Shown one piece after another: positions 1 to 6,670 of a stretch of 31,455 nucleotides of DNA. Position 1 is the first letter of the stretch; every line of letters begins with the position of its first letter. The notes below the pieces were generated by a model. It did not search any database and had not been told where the DNA came from. It saw only the letters and a program-made list of their open reading frames with translations. The stretch lies in IMG/VR virus record IMGVR_UViG_3300020074_000077, positions 1 through 31,455 of that record; one strand, given 5' to 3'. Made by a program: the position numbers and the translations under genes. This DNA comes from a virus.

Positions 1-1
1 G

Positions 2-823
2 GCATCCGCTGGCGTTAGCGAGGCATGGCAGGGCCTTCAGCAGGCCCAGAAAGCCCTGGCGGACGCCGAGGCCCGCGAGAAGCTGGTGCGCGAGCAACTC
101 GCGGCAGCCGAGGCGGCGGTCGAGGCCGCAACCTGCCCCGACACCTCCGAGATCGACGCCCGGATCGCCTCAGCCGGCGAGACTCGCGATCGCGCCAAGC
201 TGTTCGAGCAGCGGGACCGCCTCACCGAAACCGTGGCCGAGCTCGACGCGAAGTCGAAGGCGCTGACCGACGAGATCGCCGACGTCGATCGGCGGAAGAC
301 GGAAGCCGTCAAGACGGCCCCCCTGCCCATTGAGGGACTCGGCTTCGACGCCGAAGGGGTCACCTACCAGGGGTTCCCGCTCCAGGAGTGCAGCGAGGCG
401 GAACAACTGCGGGTCAGCGTGGCGATCGCCATGCGGCTCAACCAACGGCTTCGCGTCCTCAGGATCACCAACGGGAGCCTGCTCGACGAGGACAGCTTCG
501 CGCAGATCGCCGAGATGGCGGGCGAGCAGGGCTACGTCGTGCTCATCGAGCGCGTGGACTGGCCGAAGGCCGATGCTGACGGCCAGGTCCACATCCCGAT
601 GGGCGTCTACATCGAGGACGGCGAGGTGGCCGCGATCAACGGAACCCCGATCACGCGCGCTCCCGAGGAGCCTGAGACGGACGAGGCCGGGGCCCAGGCG
701 CAAGACGGCGAGCCGGAAGCGCCCGCGCCGGCGGACACGCTGGAGAGCCTGGACGGCGGAAGGGACGCGGGGTCAGCGCCCCCCTGGGACGCACCTGGAG
801 GTGCTACCGATGGAACGCCCTGA
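2..823 (+). CDS. SMC/Rad50-like ATPase, C-terminal part (5' partial)
   Basis: The frame is open from base 2, so the start lies outside the window. The visible 273 residues begin with a charged, Ala/Glu/Arg-rich heptad-like stretch typical of a coiled-coil arm. An ATPase head half follows: an ABC-signature-like segment (CSEAEQLRVSVAIAM), a strand ending ITNGSLLDEDSF that matches the Walker B/D-loop region of Rad50/RecF-type proteins, and a strand VVLIERVD. Phage proteins of this type usually act in recombination or replication as DNA-end or clamp ATPases; that role is inferred. The last 55 residues or so are acidic, Pro/Ala-rich and probably disordered. The gene ends 14 nt inside the next gene. 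The N-terminal Walker A half cannot be checked here. Confidence 0.75.
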   Translation, partial: ASAGVSEAWQGLQQAQKALADAEAREKLVREQLAAAEAAVEAATCPDTSEIDARIASAGETRDRAKLFEQRDRLTETVAELDAKSKALTDEIADVDRRKTEAVKTAPLPIEGLGFDAEGVTYQGFPLQECSEAEQLRVSVAIAMRLNQRLRVLRITNGSLLDEDSFAQIAEMAGEQGYVVLIERVDWPKADADGQVHIPMGVYIEDGEVAAINGTPITRAPEEPETDEAGAQAQDGEPEAPAPADTLESLDGGRDAGSAPPWDAPGGATDGTP

Positions 824-1472
824 AGGCCCAGGGGGACTGCCGGGCGAGGGCACCTGGCGCACCCCCGACTCCTGGACCCCGGACCAGATCATCTGGTTCA
901 TCCACGACGCCAGGAAGCCGGCGCCTCCCAAAGCCGGCAAACTCAATACCCGCCTCGCCTGGAGCAATGGCGACGGGAGGCTCTATCCAACGCGGGAGGA
1001 AGCCCTGGCCGCGCTCCCATCTATGTTTGTCAGCAACGTTGAGGCCGAGCACGCCGAGGGAGAGTGCCCGCACCTGGACCCAGCCATGTGCTCCATCGGA
1101 GAGGGTGAATGCAAGCTGGCGTCCAGATTGTCCGGGAAGTTGTCCCACTGTTTCTGGCAAGCCGACGAGAGGGCTATCTGCGCATTCCGCGCCCTCGCCG
1201 CCGAGTGCGAGCGGATGCGGGGGCGAGTCGCCGACCTGGAGCGCAAGCAAGCGGGGCTGTTCGCGCTGCAGGGCATCGAGCCGGCGAGGGCTGTTGCATT
1301 GCTGGACTCAGCGGCACGTCAGGCAAGGGACATGGGACTAACCACGAAGGCCGCTGGGTTCACGGCCATCGAGGAGTCCATCGCCGCCGGCGCGGCACCT
1401 CCGCCGCCGGGTGCGGCCCGGTGCGGCGGAGAACGAGATGGAGGGTCCACCGAATGCACGCCTCAGACCTGA
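810..1472 (+). CDS. Hypothetical protein with a portal-like segment
   Basis: This 220-residue protein has a strong start: GGAGGT at 797-802, seven bases before the ATG. I recognise no family for the whole protein. Residues 13-30 (EGTWRTPDSWT, then DQII) match residues 261-278 of the portal protein encoded at 10002-11810, and the DNA match is nearly exact and in the same frame. The middle is Cys-rich (ECPHLDPAMC, GECKL, SHCFW, AIC), which could bind metal. It is followed by a helical stretch (CERMRGRVADLERKQAGL) and a Gly/Pro/Ala tail. It overlaps the upstream ATPase gene by 14 nt and the next gene by 19 nt, so translation is probably coupled. Function unknown. Confidence 0.7.
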   Translation: MERPEGPGGLPGEGTWRTPDSWTPDQIIWFIHDARKPAPPKAGKLNTRLAWSNGDGRLYPTREEALAALPSMFVSNVEAEHAEGECPHLDPAMCSIGEGECKLASRLSGKLSHCFWQADERAICAFRALAAECERMRGRVADLERKQAGLFALQGIEPARAVALLDSAARQARDMGLTTKAAGFTAIEESIAAGAAPPPPGAARCGGERDGGSTECTPQT

Positions 1473-1843
1473 CCTGGGAGACCGCGAGCGAATTACAGCG
1501 CGCAGCCATCACCTTCACCATGCAACGCCGGCCCAGGGAGCCCGAGGACCTCGATAGGCCGATCTCCCATGCAAGGGCCCTCAGGGCGCTCGAAGGGCTG
1601 CGCGGCCGACGCTTCCCCGACGGCGACAGCCTGGTAACGGTCACCGTCTCCTGCCGTGGTCGAGTCCGCCTCGTGCGCGGGCACTTCATCCCGCGTCAGT
1701 CTCGGGACCATCCCGATGTCCCCTGGACCGACAACAGCGAGGTCCTCTACTGGACCTGCCTGCCCTGCACCCAGGTTCGCCGCTACGCTGAAGGACCCCA
1801 AGAGGCGCTCGATCGCGCCCTCAGGAGGGTGCTCATCCCATGA
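1454..1843 (+). CDS. Hypothetical protein
   Basis: This 129-residue protein starts at the ATG at 1454, preceded by GGAGGG (1440-1445) with an 8-nt gap. The longer reading from 1109 runs inside the upstream gene and has no such signal. Residues in the middle (LVTVTVSCRGRVRLVRGHF) look like paired beta strands, followed by VLYWTCLPC with two closely spaced Cys. I recognise no family. The stop overlaps the next start as ATGA, so the two are probably translationally coupled. It belongs to a chain of small unknown genes between the ATPase and the DNA methylase. Confidence 0.65.
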   Translation: MHASDLTWETASELQRAAITFTMQRRPREPEDLDRPISHARALRALEGLRGRRFPDGDSLVTVTVSCRGRVRLVRGHFIPRQSRDHPDVPWTDNSEVLYWTCLPCTQVRRYAEGPQEALDRALRRVLIP

Positions 1844-2244
1844 ACACACTTGAAGACGCCAGGCTGCGCCAATCGGCCACCCTCTTCCGGTGCTATGACG
1901 GCGAGCACCACGGCGTCCGATCCTGCGCGGACGGACTGCGCCTCTGCGAGTCTGCGAGCCGGGGTTGGTGGCGCTCAGCCCCACTGACCGCCTACTTCTC
2001 CGAAGGGTCGGAGGAGATGTTCGTGTACCCCGAGGGCGATATTATCGGGGGCGAGTACACACTCAGCGCCCGCCTGACCGGGCCCAGGGACACCGGACGG
2101 TGGGGATCGACAGCGCCTCATCCCTGGCGCCGATGCCAGTTCGTTGCCGACCGCGGCTACAGATTGGCCGGTGTGCGGTCGGGCGACAGGATCGAGCTCC
2201 TGGTATCCGTCAAGCGCGCCAGGCCACCGCAGAAGGGAAGCTGA
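1840..2244 (+). CDS. Hypothetical protein
   Basis: This 134-residue protein has an ATGA overlap with the gene before it and an AGGAGG Shine-Dalgarno at 1822-1827. It is rich in Gly, Arg and Tyr and looks beta-rich (MFVYPEGDIIGGEYTLSARL). It contains CYDGEHHG and two further Cys (SCADGLRLC), so weak metal binding is possible. No known domain is recognised. Its length, spacing and ribosome site support a real gene, most likely an accessory or host-takeover protein by position. Confidence 0.62.
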   Translation: MNTLEDARLRQSATLFRCYDGEHHGVRSCADGLRLCESASRGWWRSAPLTAYFSEGSEEMFVYPEGDIIGGEYTLSARLTGPRDTGRWGSTAPHPWRRCQFVADRGYRLAGVRSGDRIELLVSVKRARPPQKGS

Positions 2245-2248
2245 CCGG

Positions 2249-2560
2249 ATGAGAGAGCACTCCACAGCACTACGACTCGCCCGCTGGGCCATCCGCCGGG
2301 CCCGACTTCGCTGGCGGGCGATCTTTGCCGCATTGCTCCGGCCCGAGACCTCCTACTGCCGCTGCGGCTCCTTCGCCAGGGTCGCCGGCGCGGCGGGCTT
2401 CCCGACCCTGGCCTACCCGACCCGGTTCGCCAGCCGAGCCAACATCGCGGCCTTCCGGGGCCTCGAAAGGGCCTGTCTCGAATGCGGAGAGGTGATCCTG
2501 CCCGAGCGCGCCCTGGCCAAGCCGCATACCTGGGTGCGCATTGAGGAGGTGCCAAGATGA
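2249..2560 (+). CDS. Small zinc-ribbon-like hypothetical protein
   Basis: The start at 2249 gives 103 residues and follows the previous stop by 4 nt; AGAAGGGAAG upstream can serve as ribosome site. The N-terminal 30 residues are very Arg-rich and amphipathic. Two Cys pairs, CRCG near residue 39 and CLEC near residue 76, separated by about 37 residues, resemble the knuckles of a zinc ribbon. Such small proteins often bind nucleic acid or protein partners, but no specific family is recognised. The stop overlaps the next gene's ATG (ATGA). Confidence 0.6.
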   Translation: MREHSTALRLARWAIRRARLRWRAIFAALLRPETSYCRCGSFARVAGAAGFPTLAYPTRFASRANIAAFRGLERACLECGEVILPERALAKPHTWVRIEEVPR

Positions 2561-2823
2561 TGTGGCTGCTGCTGACAATGGCTCTGGCGCTGTTGCTCCT
2601 GGCTGGCGCCTACTGCCAGGGACGCCTCGACGGCGCCAGGGCAGCACTTCGGGAAGCCGGGGTACCGCAACCGGGGGAATACTGGTGCATGGCGAACGGG
2701 CAGACGTCACGGATTGAGTGGCGCCGTGATCGCTACGTGGGGTACCTGATCGAGGGGGTCGCGGCGGGGACGGCGGAGGTATGGGCGTTCATACGGACGC
2801 ACCGCCGGCTGCCCGATCGGTAG
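2557..2823 (+). CDS. Small single-pass membrane protein
   Basis: This 88-residue protein begins with a strongly hydrophobic run (residues 2-20, MWLLLTMALALLLLAGAYC), which reads as an N-terminal membrane anchor or uncleaved signal. A short polar domain of about 65 residues follows. An AGGAGGT site a few bases upstream and the ATGA overlap with the previous gene fix the start. The Cys at the end of the hydrophobic segment lacks a convincing lipobox. Function is unknown; membrane proteins in early phage regions often alter the host envelope or act in superinfection exclusion, but nothing here shows that. Confidence 0.65.
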   Translation: MMWLLLTMALALLLLAGAYCQGRLDGARAALREAGVPQPGEYWCMANGQTSRIEWRRDRYVGYLIEGVAAGTAEVWAFIRTHRRLPDR

Positions 2824-2865
2824 CCGAGCCCAGCGCAGCCCTCCCGGCTGCAGAAGGACGGCGAG

Positions 2866-3189
2866 ATGGGATATGTGGTCGAGCAGATCAAGTCCACCGA
2901 GGAAGCGACGTTCCTATTGATCGTTGACGGCACCGGGGCAATGGCGACACTCGTCCGGCTCAGCCCGAGTGAGGGGACGGCTACCGAAGAGCCCGATCGC
3001 TGGCGCGTCACCGTGCGGCCGGAGGAGGGGTGCCGGCTGGAGCCCTTCTCCTACAACACGAAGATGGTGACTGCCCGCGCGGCAGCCGAGCAGTCGGCCC
3101 AGGAGTTCCATGAGCGGATGACCGGCAAGGACATCCAACCCCCAAGACGGGCGAGGGGCTACTTGCTCGCCACGATCGAAGGCGAGTGA
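2866..3189 (+). CDS. Hypothetical protein
   Basis: This 107-residue protein begins 42 nt after the previous stop, with GAAGGACGGCGAG before the ATG. The N-terminal half reads as a small beta structure (YVVEQIKSTEEATFLLIVDG, then TLVRLSPS). The C-terminal half contains an Ala/Glu/Gln helix (ARAAAEQSAQEFHERM). No Cys motif and no recognised domain. Context is the same chain of small unknown genes. Confidence 0.55.
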   Translation: MGYVVEQIKSTEEATFLLIVDGTGAMATLVRLSPSEGTATEEPDRWRVTVRPEEGCRLEPFSYNTKMVTARAAAEQSAQEFHERMTGKDIQPPRRARGYLLATIEGE

Positions 3190-3192
3190 TAC

Positions 3193-3456
3193 ATGGACAC
3201 CGTGAACGTCGCCATCGCGGCCTACTGCTCCCTCCGGTCCTGCACGACCCATCCCAACCCGTGGCCGGAAGAGGAGCCCATGACTCCACAGGCTGACCTC
3301 GGCGCTCCAGCGCAGGTCACCTGCTATCAGGGTGACCTCGGAGGGCTCATGTTGGTCAACGGACGGAACGGCGTCACCGGCGAAAGGTGCGCCCTAATCG
3401 CCGGGGCGGGTGCCTGCCACAACTACAGCCCCAGACCCTTGGCTGCGAGGGACTGA
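3193..3456 (+). CDS. Hypothetical protein (alternative start at 3280)
   Basis: The longest form, from the ATG at 3193, has 87 residues and follows the previous stop by 3 nt. An internal ATG at 3280 is preceded by GAGGAG (3271-3276) only 3 nt away and would give 58 residues beginning MTPQADLGAPAQVTCYQ. The C-terminal part has several Cys (VTCYQGDLGG, GERCALIAGAGACHNYS), possibly a metal or disulfide site. No family is recognised, and the start is undecided. Confidence 0.45.
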   Translation: MDTVNVAIAAYCSLRSCTTHPNPWPEEEPMTPQADLGAPAQVTCYQGDLGGLMLVNGRNGVTGERCALIAGAGACHNYSPRPLAARD

Positions 3457-3458
3457 AC

Positions 3459-3515
3459 ATGCCAGAGGACCTCCGCTGCTACGGCCGCGGCTGGGAACTG
3501 GAGCTCGCCCAGTGA
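3459..3515 (+). CDS. Possible 18-residue leader peptide
   Basis: A short ORF (MPEDLRCYGRGWELELAQ) fills the gap between two genes. An AGGG-containing site lies about 8 nt upstream. Its stop overlaps the GTG start of the next gene as GTGA, the arrangement used for translational coupling. It may be a coupling leader or simply a chance ORF. Confidence 0.22.
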   Translation: MPEDLRCYGRGWELELAQ

Positions 3516-3907
3516 GACCACCGATCGACCCACTCACCGCCGCCGGCGCGATCTCGGGCGCTTTCCTGGCCGACTGCATAGAGAGCGCGGTGCGGTTTGA
3601 ATCGATGGCGTGCCGGCTATCGACCCTCACGGGCAACGACTGCCGAGGACCTCTACGCGAGCTCAGGCGCTGGATCTACGCTGAGGGGGCCCGACTCCCA
3701 TGCGGGAAAGGCGACCTCGATCTGATCCTGTCCAGGGCGGTGACCTGCGGCATCCGCGCGGCCGCTTTCGGTGACCCGAAACCGATGAGCACAATGCACT
3801 CCGTTGCCGCCGTGCTTCTCAACGCCGAGCGGCTCGAGGCCCTCGGCCTGTTCAAGTCGGCCTGCGCCCTGCGTAGCATGGCGCTTCCGGAGGACCCTGC
3901 GCGATGA
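3512..3907 (+). CDS. Hypothetical protein
   Basis: The GTG at 3512 has GGAG at 3501-3504 and gives 131 residues (MRPPIDPLTAAGAISGAFL). The open frame extends up to 3410, but that extension would overlap two upstream ORFs and looks non-native. The protein appears mostly helical, with scattered Cys (ADCIESA, MACRLS, NDCRG, VTCGIR, SACALR). No known domain is recognised. The stop forms an ATGA overlap with the DNA methylase start, so it probably shares its message. Confidence 0.55.
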   Translation: MRPPIDPLTAAGAISGAFLADCIESAVRFESMACRLSTLTGNDCRGPLRELRRWIYAEGARLPCGKGDLDLILSRAVTCGIRAAAFGDPKPMSTMHSVAAVLLNAERLEALGLFKSACALRSMALPEDPAR

Positions 3908-4959
3908 ACGGGCGCCCCACACTGCCCTTCTCCTGGGCCGGCGGCAAGCAGATGATGACCTTCCTGCTCCTGCCCCTGATACCGCCCCACGAGGAGTACG
4001 TCGAGCCCTTCTTCGGCTCGGGCGCCCTCTTCTTCCGCAAGGAGCCTTCCCGGCTGGAGACCCTCAACGACATCGACCGAGACATCGCCAACTTCTTCCG
4101 GGTCCTGCGGGATCGCCTGCCGGAGTTCCTGCTACTTGCGGAGCTCACCCTCGTGTCGCGCAGCCTCTATGAGGAGTGCCGCCGAGCCTACCGCCACGAG
4201 GACGACCCAGTTCGACGGGCCTGGATGTGGTGGGTCGTGGCCTCGCAGAGCACCTCCGGGACCTTCGGGCGCGGCTGGTCCCGGATGAAGCAGGCCGGCC
4301 GCGCTGGGCCACCGAGGCGGCTCGCCTCTCGCATTCGCTCCCTGGCGGCCGTCGCCGGCAGGCTCCAGGGAGCCCAGATCGAGGACAAGGACGCCCTGGA
4401 GTGCATGGGAGAGTTCTGCCGGCCAACGAGCTTCTGCTACGTGGACCCCCCTTACCTGCACTCCAGCCGGCGAGATACCAGGCTCTATGTGAGAGAGACG
4501 ACCCTCTTCGGGCATGATCGACTCGTGCGCGCCCTCCTCGAACTGCCGGGCCACTTCCTCGTGAGCGGAGTCGTTCACCCGATCTATGCTCCGCTCGAGG
4601 ACGCCGGCTGGACCAGGCTCGACTTCAGGCGGCCCGACTGCGCCACTCCCCGCGATCGCCATACAGCCCACCGGGATGACGGTGAGGATGGAGCAGGCTG
4701 GCGCAACGAGAGCCTATGGGTCCATCCGCGAACATGGGAACACGCCCGGGCAGGACCCCTTGCCGAACTGGTCGCCAAGTGCCAGCGGATGGGCCGCTCG
4801 CTCTCCTACATGACCGGACTGAGAGGTGACCACCATACCACGACGACGACCGACGCCCTTCGTCTACCGCTTGAAGGTGCCGGCGATGCTCCACTGCCTG
4901 GTGACCCTTCTCCCGGACAGCGCCCGGAACGCGCAGGAGGCCCAGGCCTTGATCCGTGA
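3904..4959 (+). CDS. DNA adenine methylase, D12/Dam class
   Basis: This 351-residue protein should transfer a methyl group from S-adenosylmethionine to N6 of adenine in DNA. The class motifs are in order: PFSWAGGK at residues 8-15 (motif X), YVEPFFGSGALFF from residue 32 (motif I, SAM binding), LNDIDRD just after it, and the catalytic DPPY at residues 181-184. Residues up to about 300 fit the family. The last 50 or so are low-complexity (a run of Thr, then Pro/Gly) and overlap the next ORF in another frame, so the natural end may be shorter. With the neighbouring genes at 5213 and 6657 it makes a probable modification module that protects phage DNA from restriction. Confidence 0.88.
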   Translation: MNGRPTLPFSWAGGKQMMTFLLLPLIPPHEEYVEPFFGSGALFFRKEPSRLETLNDIDRDIANFFRVLRDRLPEFLLLAELTLVSRSLYEECRRAYRHEDDPVRRAWMWWVVASQSTSGTFGRGWSRMKQAGRAGPPRRLASRIRSLAAVAGRLQGAQIEDKDALECMGEFCRPTSFCYVDPPYLHSSRRDTRLYVRETTLFGHDRLVRALLELPGHFLVSGVVHPIYAPLEDAGWTRLDFRRPDCATPRDRHTAHRDDGEDGAGWRNESLWVHPRTWEHARAGPLAELVAKCQRMGRSLSYMTGLRGDHHTTTTTDALRLPLEGAGDAPLPGDPSPGQRPERAGGPGLDP

Positions 4960-5107
4960 GCACCTCCGGGACGCCGACGACTTCCCCTGGGACGTCTACG
5001 ACTGGCAGAAAGACTACGATGCCCTGGAGGTCGAACTGGTCTCAGGGCCGACCAATCAGGAGTTGGGCTTGACACTCCCCCCGGAACCCGCTACGATTAC
5101 ACCGTAG
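4826..5107 (+). CDS. Hypothetical protein (alternative start at 4886)
   Basis: The GTG at 4826 gives 93 residues, but the ATG at 4886 has a better ribosome site (GAAGGTG, 4873-4879) and gives 73 residues beginning MLHCLVTLLPDSARNAQEAQ. The 5' part overlaps the low-complexity end of the adenine methylase gene. The protein looks like a small alpha/beta fold with an acidic middle (DADDFPWDVYDWQKDYDALE). No family is recognised. The promoter for the next unit lies within its last 40 codons or so. Confidence 0.5.
   Translation: MTTIPRRRPTPFVYRLKVPAMLHCLVTLLPDSARNAQEAQALIREHLRDADDFPWDVYDWQKDYDALEVELVSGPTNQELGLTLPPEPATITP
5069..5097 (+). promoter_or_regulatory. Sigma70-like promoter P1
   Basis: A perfect -35 box TTGACA (5069-5074) is followed after exactly 17 nt by TACGAT (5092-5097, four of six matches to TATAAT). 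Transcription would begin near 5104, about 11 nt before the tRNA-like element, and continue into the methylase/Mom-like gene at 5213. It lies inside the end of the preceding ORF. Confidence 0.55.
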
Positions 5108-5114
5108 AGGAAAA

Positions 5115-5186
5115 GCGAGCGAGCCAGCAGGCGCTCCCCCCGGCTCCAACCGGGGGGCCGGGTTCGAGACCACGGGGCTCGCTCCA
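5115..5186 (+). tRNA. tRNA-like element, possibly tRNA-Trp(CCA), atypical
   Basis: The only gene-free gap in the left 9.5 kb folds like a tRNA. GCGAGCC (5119-5125) pairs fully with GGCTCGC (5176-5182), which is followed by T and an encoded CCA (5184-5186). Alternatively GCGAGC (5115-5120) pairs with the same arm, leaving a D-like arm GAGC/GCTC (5121-5124/5133-5136) with GG in its loop. A T arm CCGGG-TTCGAGA-CC(A)CGG (5158-5175) has the canonical TTCGA loop and one bulged A. The middle hairpin (5136-5157) has eight G-C pairs and the loop CTCCAA, whose CCA would read Trp codons. Linker bases 8-9 and most of the variable loop are missing and the loop is six rather than seven bases, so it may be decayed or only tRNA-like. 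Confidence 0.45.
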
Positions 5187-5212
5187 ACAGCTTCCGGGCC
5201 GGGGGCGACCAG

Positions 5213-6670
5213 ATGCCGGTAGCCGGATCACCCAGCTACATCGCTCTGTTCCTGGGCGTCACTCCCAGGCCGTTCCGAGAGTACCTGGCCCCGCTGCTCA
5301 AGGCCGCCCGGGCGCGCTACACGCGCCTGCTGAACCCCTGCGTCGGGCGACTCACCATCCCGTGGCTTGCCGTCAAGCAAGGCTGGAACCCCTCCGCGAT
5401 CAGGGCCTCCGACATATCGCTCTTCTCCACCATCCTGGGGGAGTACGCGGCCGGCCGGGACCTGCGCGCCCTCAAGATCGAGCTCCACGACATGCCTGAG
5501 TTGGACTGCCTGGAGTCCTGCTGGGACGGCGGGATCAACCATGCCGCCGCGGCGCTTTACGCCTGCGCCTGGGCGGCGCGCAAGGACGCCGGCAGCTACT
5601 ACCATCGCCAGCTACTGCGCGACTTCGAGCTCCGGCGAGATGACTACCTGATGGAGTGGCGCCAGCGGATCGAAACCCTCGCGGGGGCCTGCCGGGGCAT
5701 GGAGTACGCCGTGTCGGACATCTGGGATGAGATACCCGGCCAGGCTGACGCGCAGACGCTGCTCTACACCGACCCACCGATCTACGGCGGCGGGTACGGC
5801 GTCATGTTCGACTACAAGGGCCGGGTCACATGGAACGACCCCCAGATCGCCGAGTTCCGGCCCGAGGACGTCGGCCGGCTCACCGACCGCATCATGGAGT
5901 TCCCCGGCCTGGCGATCGTGTTCACGAGTCGAGCAATCCCCGAGGCGGCGGCGGCCGGCGGGCTCTTCGCGTGCCAGATGGACCCGACCAGGGTTGACTA
6001 CCTATGGACGAACCGCCCCGAGGAAGCCAAGTCCCTGCACGCCATCGGCTGCCAGGCCATCGGACTCACCGAGATCAAGGCGGTGGCTGCACCGATCCTG
6101 ACCGACGAGGACCCGCTCACCAGGGGCAGCCGGGTGAGCTTCATCGCCGTGAGCCGCGAACAGGCGATGTACTACCGCGACCTCTGGGCCCACAACCTCG
6201 GCACCACCAGCGCCCAGGGATACGTCGCAGCCCTGGTCGATGGGAAGCTGTTCGCGATCGCCGGTCTCTACAGCACCTTCATGGGTCGTGGTGACATCGG
6301 CGGCATGGGGCCGGGGGAGTATCTCTGGCTTCAGTTCGCGATGAGCCCGCCCTCCCGCCGGCACCTCAACCGGCTGTTCATCCGCCTGATGGTGACCGAG
6401 GAGTTCTACTGGGTCGCGAACGCTGCGCTCAACCTGGGCATCTCGGGGCAGAAGGGCGTCGAGACAACCTGGTTCAGCCGCCACTCGAGTACGATGGTCT
6501 ACCGGGGCATCATGCGCGTTGAGAAACGCGAGGCGCAGCACGACGGGAGTTGGCGGATCATCTACCGCCAGGAATGGCAGCCCAAGACGCTGAAGGCGGC
6601 CTTTCGCGAGTGGCTCAGACTCGAGGATGCCCGCAGCCCTCAGGAGGCAGACGCCGATGCTACCGGGTAG
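5213..6670 (+). CDS. Divergent adenine methylase fused to Mom/GNAT-like domain
   Basis: This 485-residue protein appears to have two parts. Residues 1-290 resemble a degenerate D12-type methylase: LLNPCVG around residue 41 stands where the SAM loop should be, ASDIS follows like the acidic motif, and YTDPPIYGGGY carries DPPIY at 187-191 in place of DPPY. Residues 300-475 look like the acyltransferase-fold proteins related to phage Mu Mom: YYRDLWAHNLGTT, a strand pair around ALVDGKLFAIAGLYS, an Arg-rich helix (SRRHLNRLFIRLM) and the late VYRG (429-432) with a following strand pair. Mom modifies adenine beyond methylation, so this protein may make or complete a hypermodified base. Similar phage proteins are, from memory, labelled putative antirestriction adenine methyltransferases. 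It is followed by the ParB-like gene with a 14-nt overlap. Confidence 0.65.
   Translation: MPVAGSPSYIALFLGVTPRPFREYLAPLLKAARARYTRLLNPCVGRLTIPWLAVKQGWNPSAIRASDISLFSTILGEYAAGRDLRALKIELHDMPELDCLESCWDGGINHAAAALYACAWAARKDAGSYYHRQLLRDFELRRDDYLMEWRQRIETLAGACRGMEYAVSDIWDEIPGQADAQTLLYTDPPIYGGGYGVMFDYKGRVTWNDPQIAEFRPEDVGRLTDRIMEFPGLAIVFTSRAIPEAAAAGGLFACQMDPTRVDYLWTNRPEEAKSLHAIGCQAIGLTEIKAVAAPILTDEDPLTRGSRVSFIAVSREQAMYYRDLWAHNLGTTSAQGYVAALVDGKLFAIAGLYSTFMGRGDIGGMGPGEYLWLQFAMSPPSRRHLNRLFIRLMVTEEFYWVANAALNLGISGQKGVETTWFSRHSSTMVYRGIMRVEKREAQHDGSWRIIYRQEWQPKTLKAAFREWLRLEDARSPQEADADATG

Noticed and set aside
5108-5212. Simple rho-independent terminator instead of a tRNA-like element
   Set aside because: No T-run follows the GC-rich hairpin, and the encoded CCA, TTCGA loop and matching acceptor arms fit a tRNA shape better, though not perfectly.
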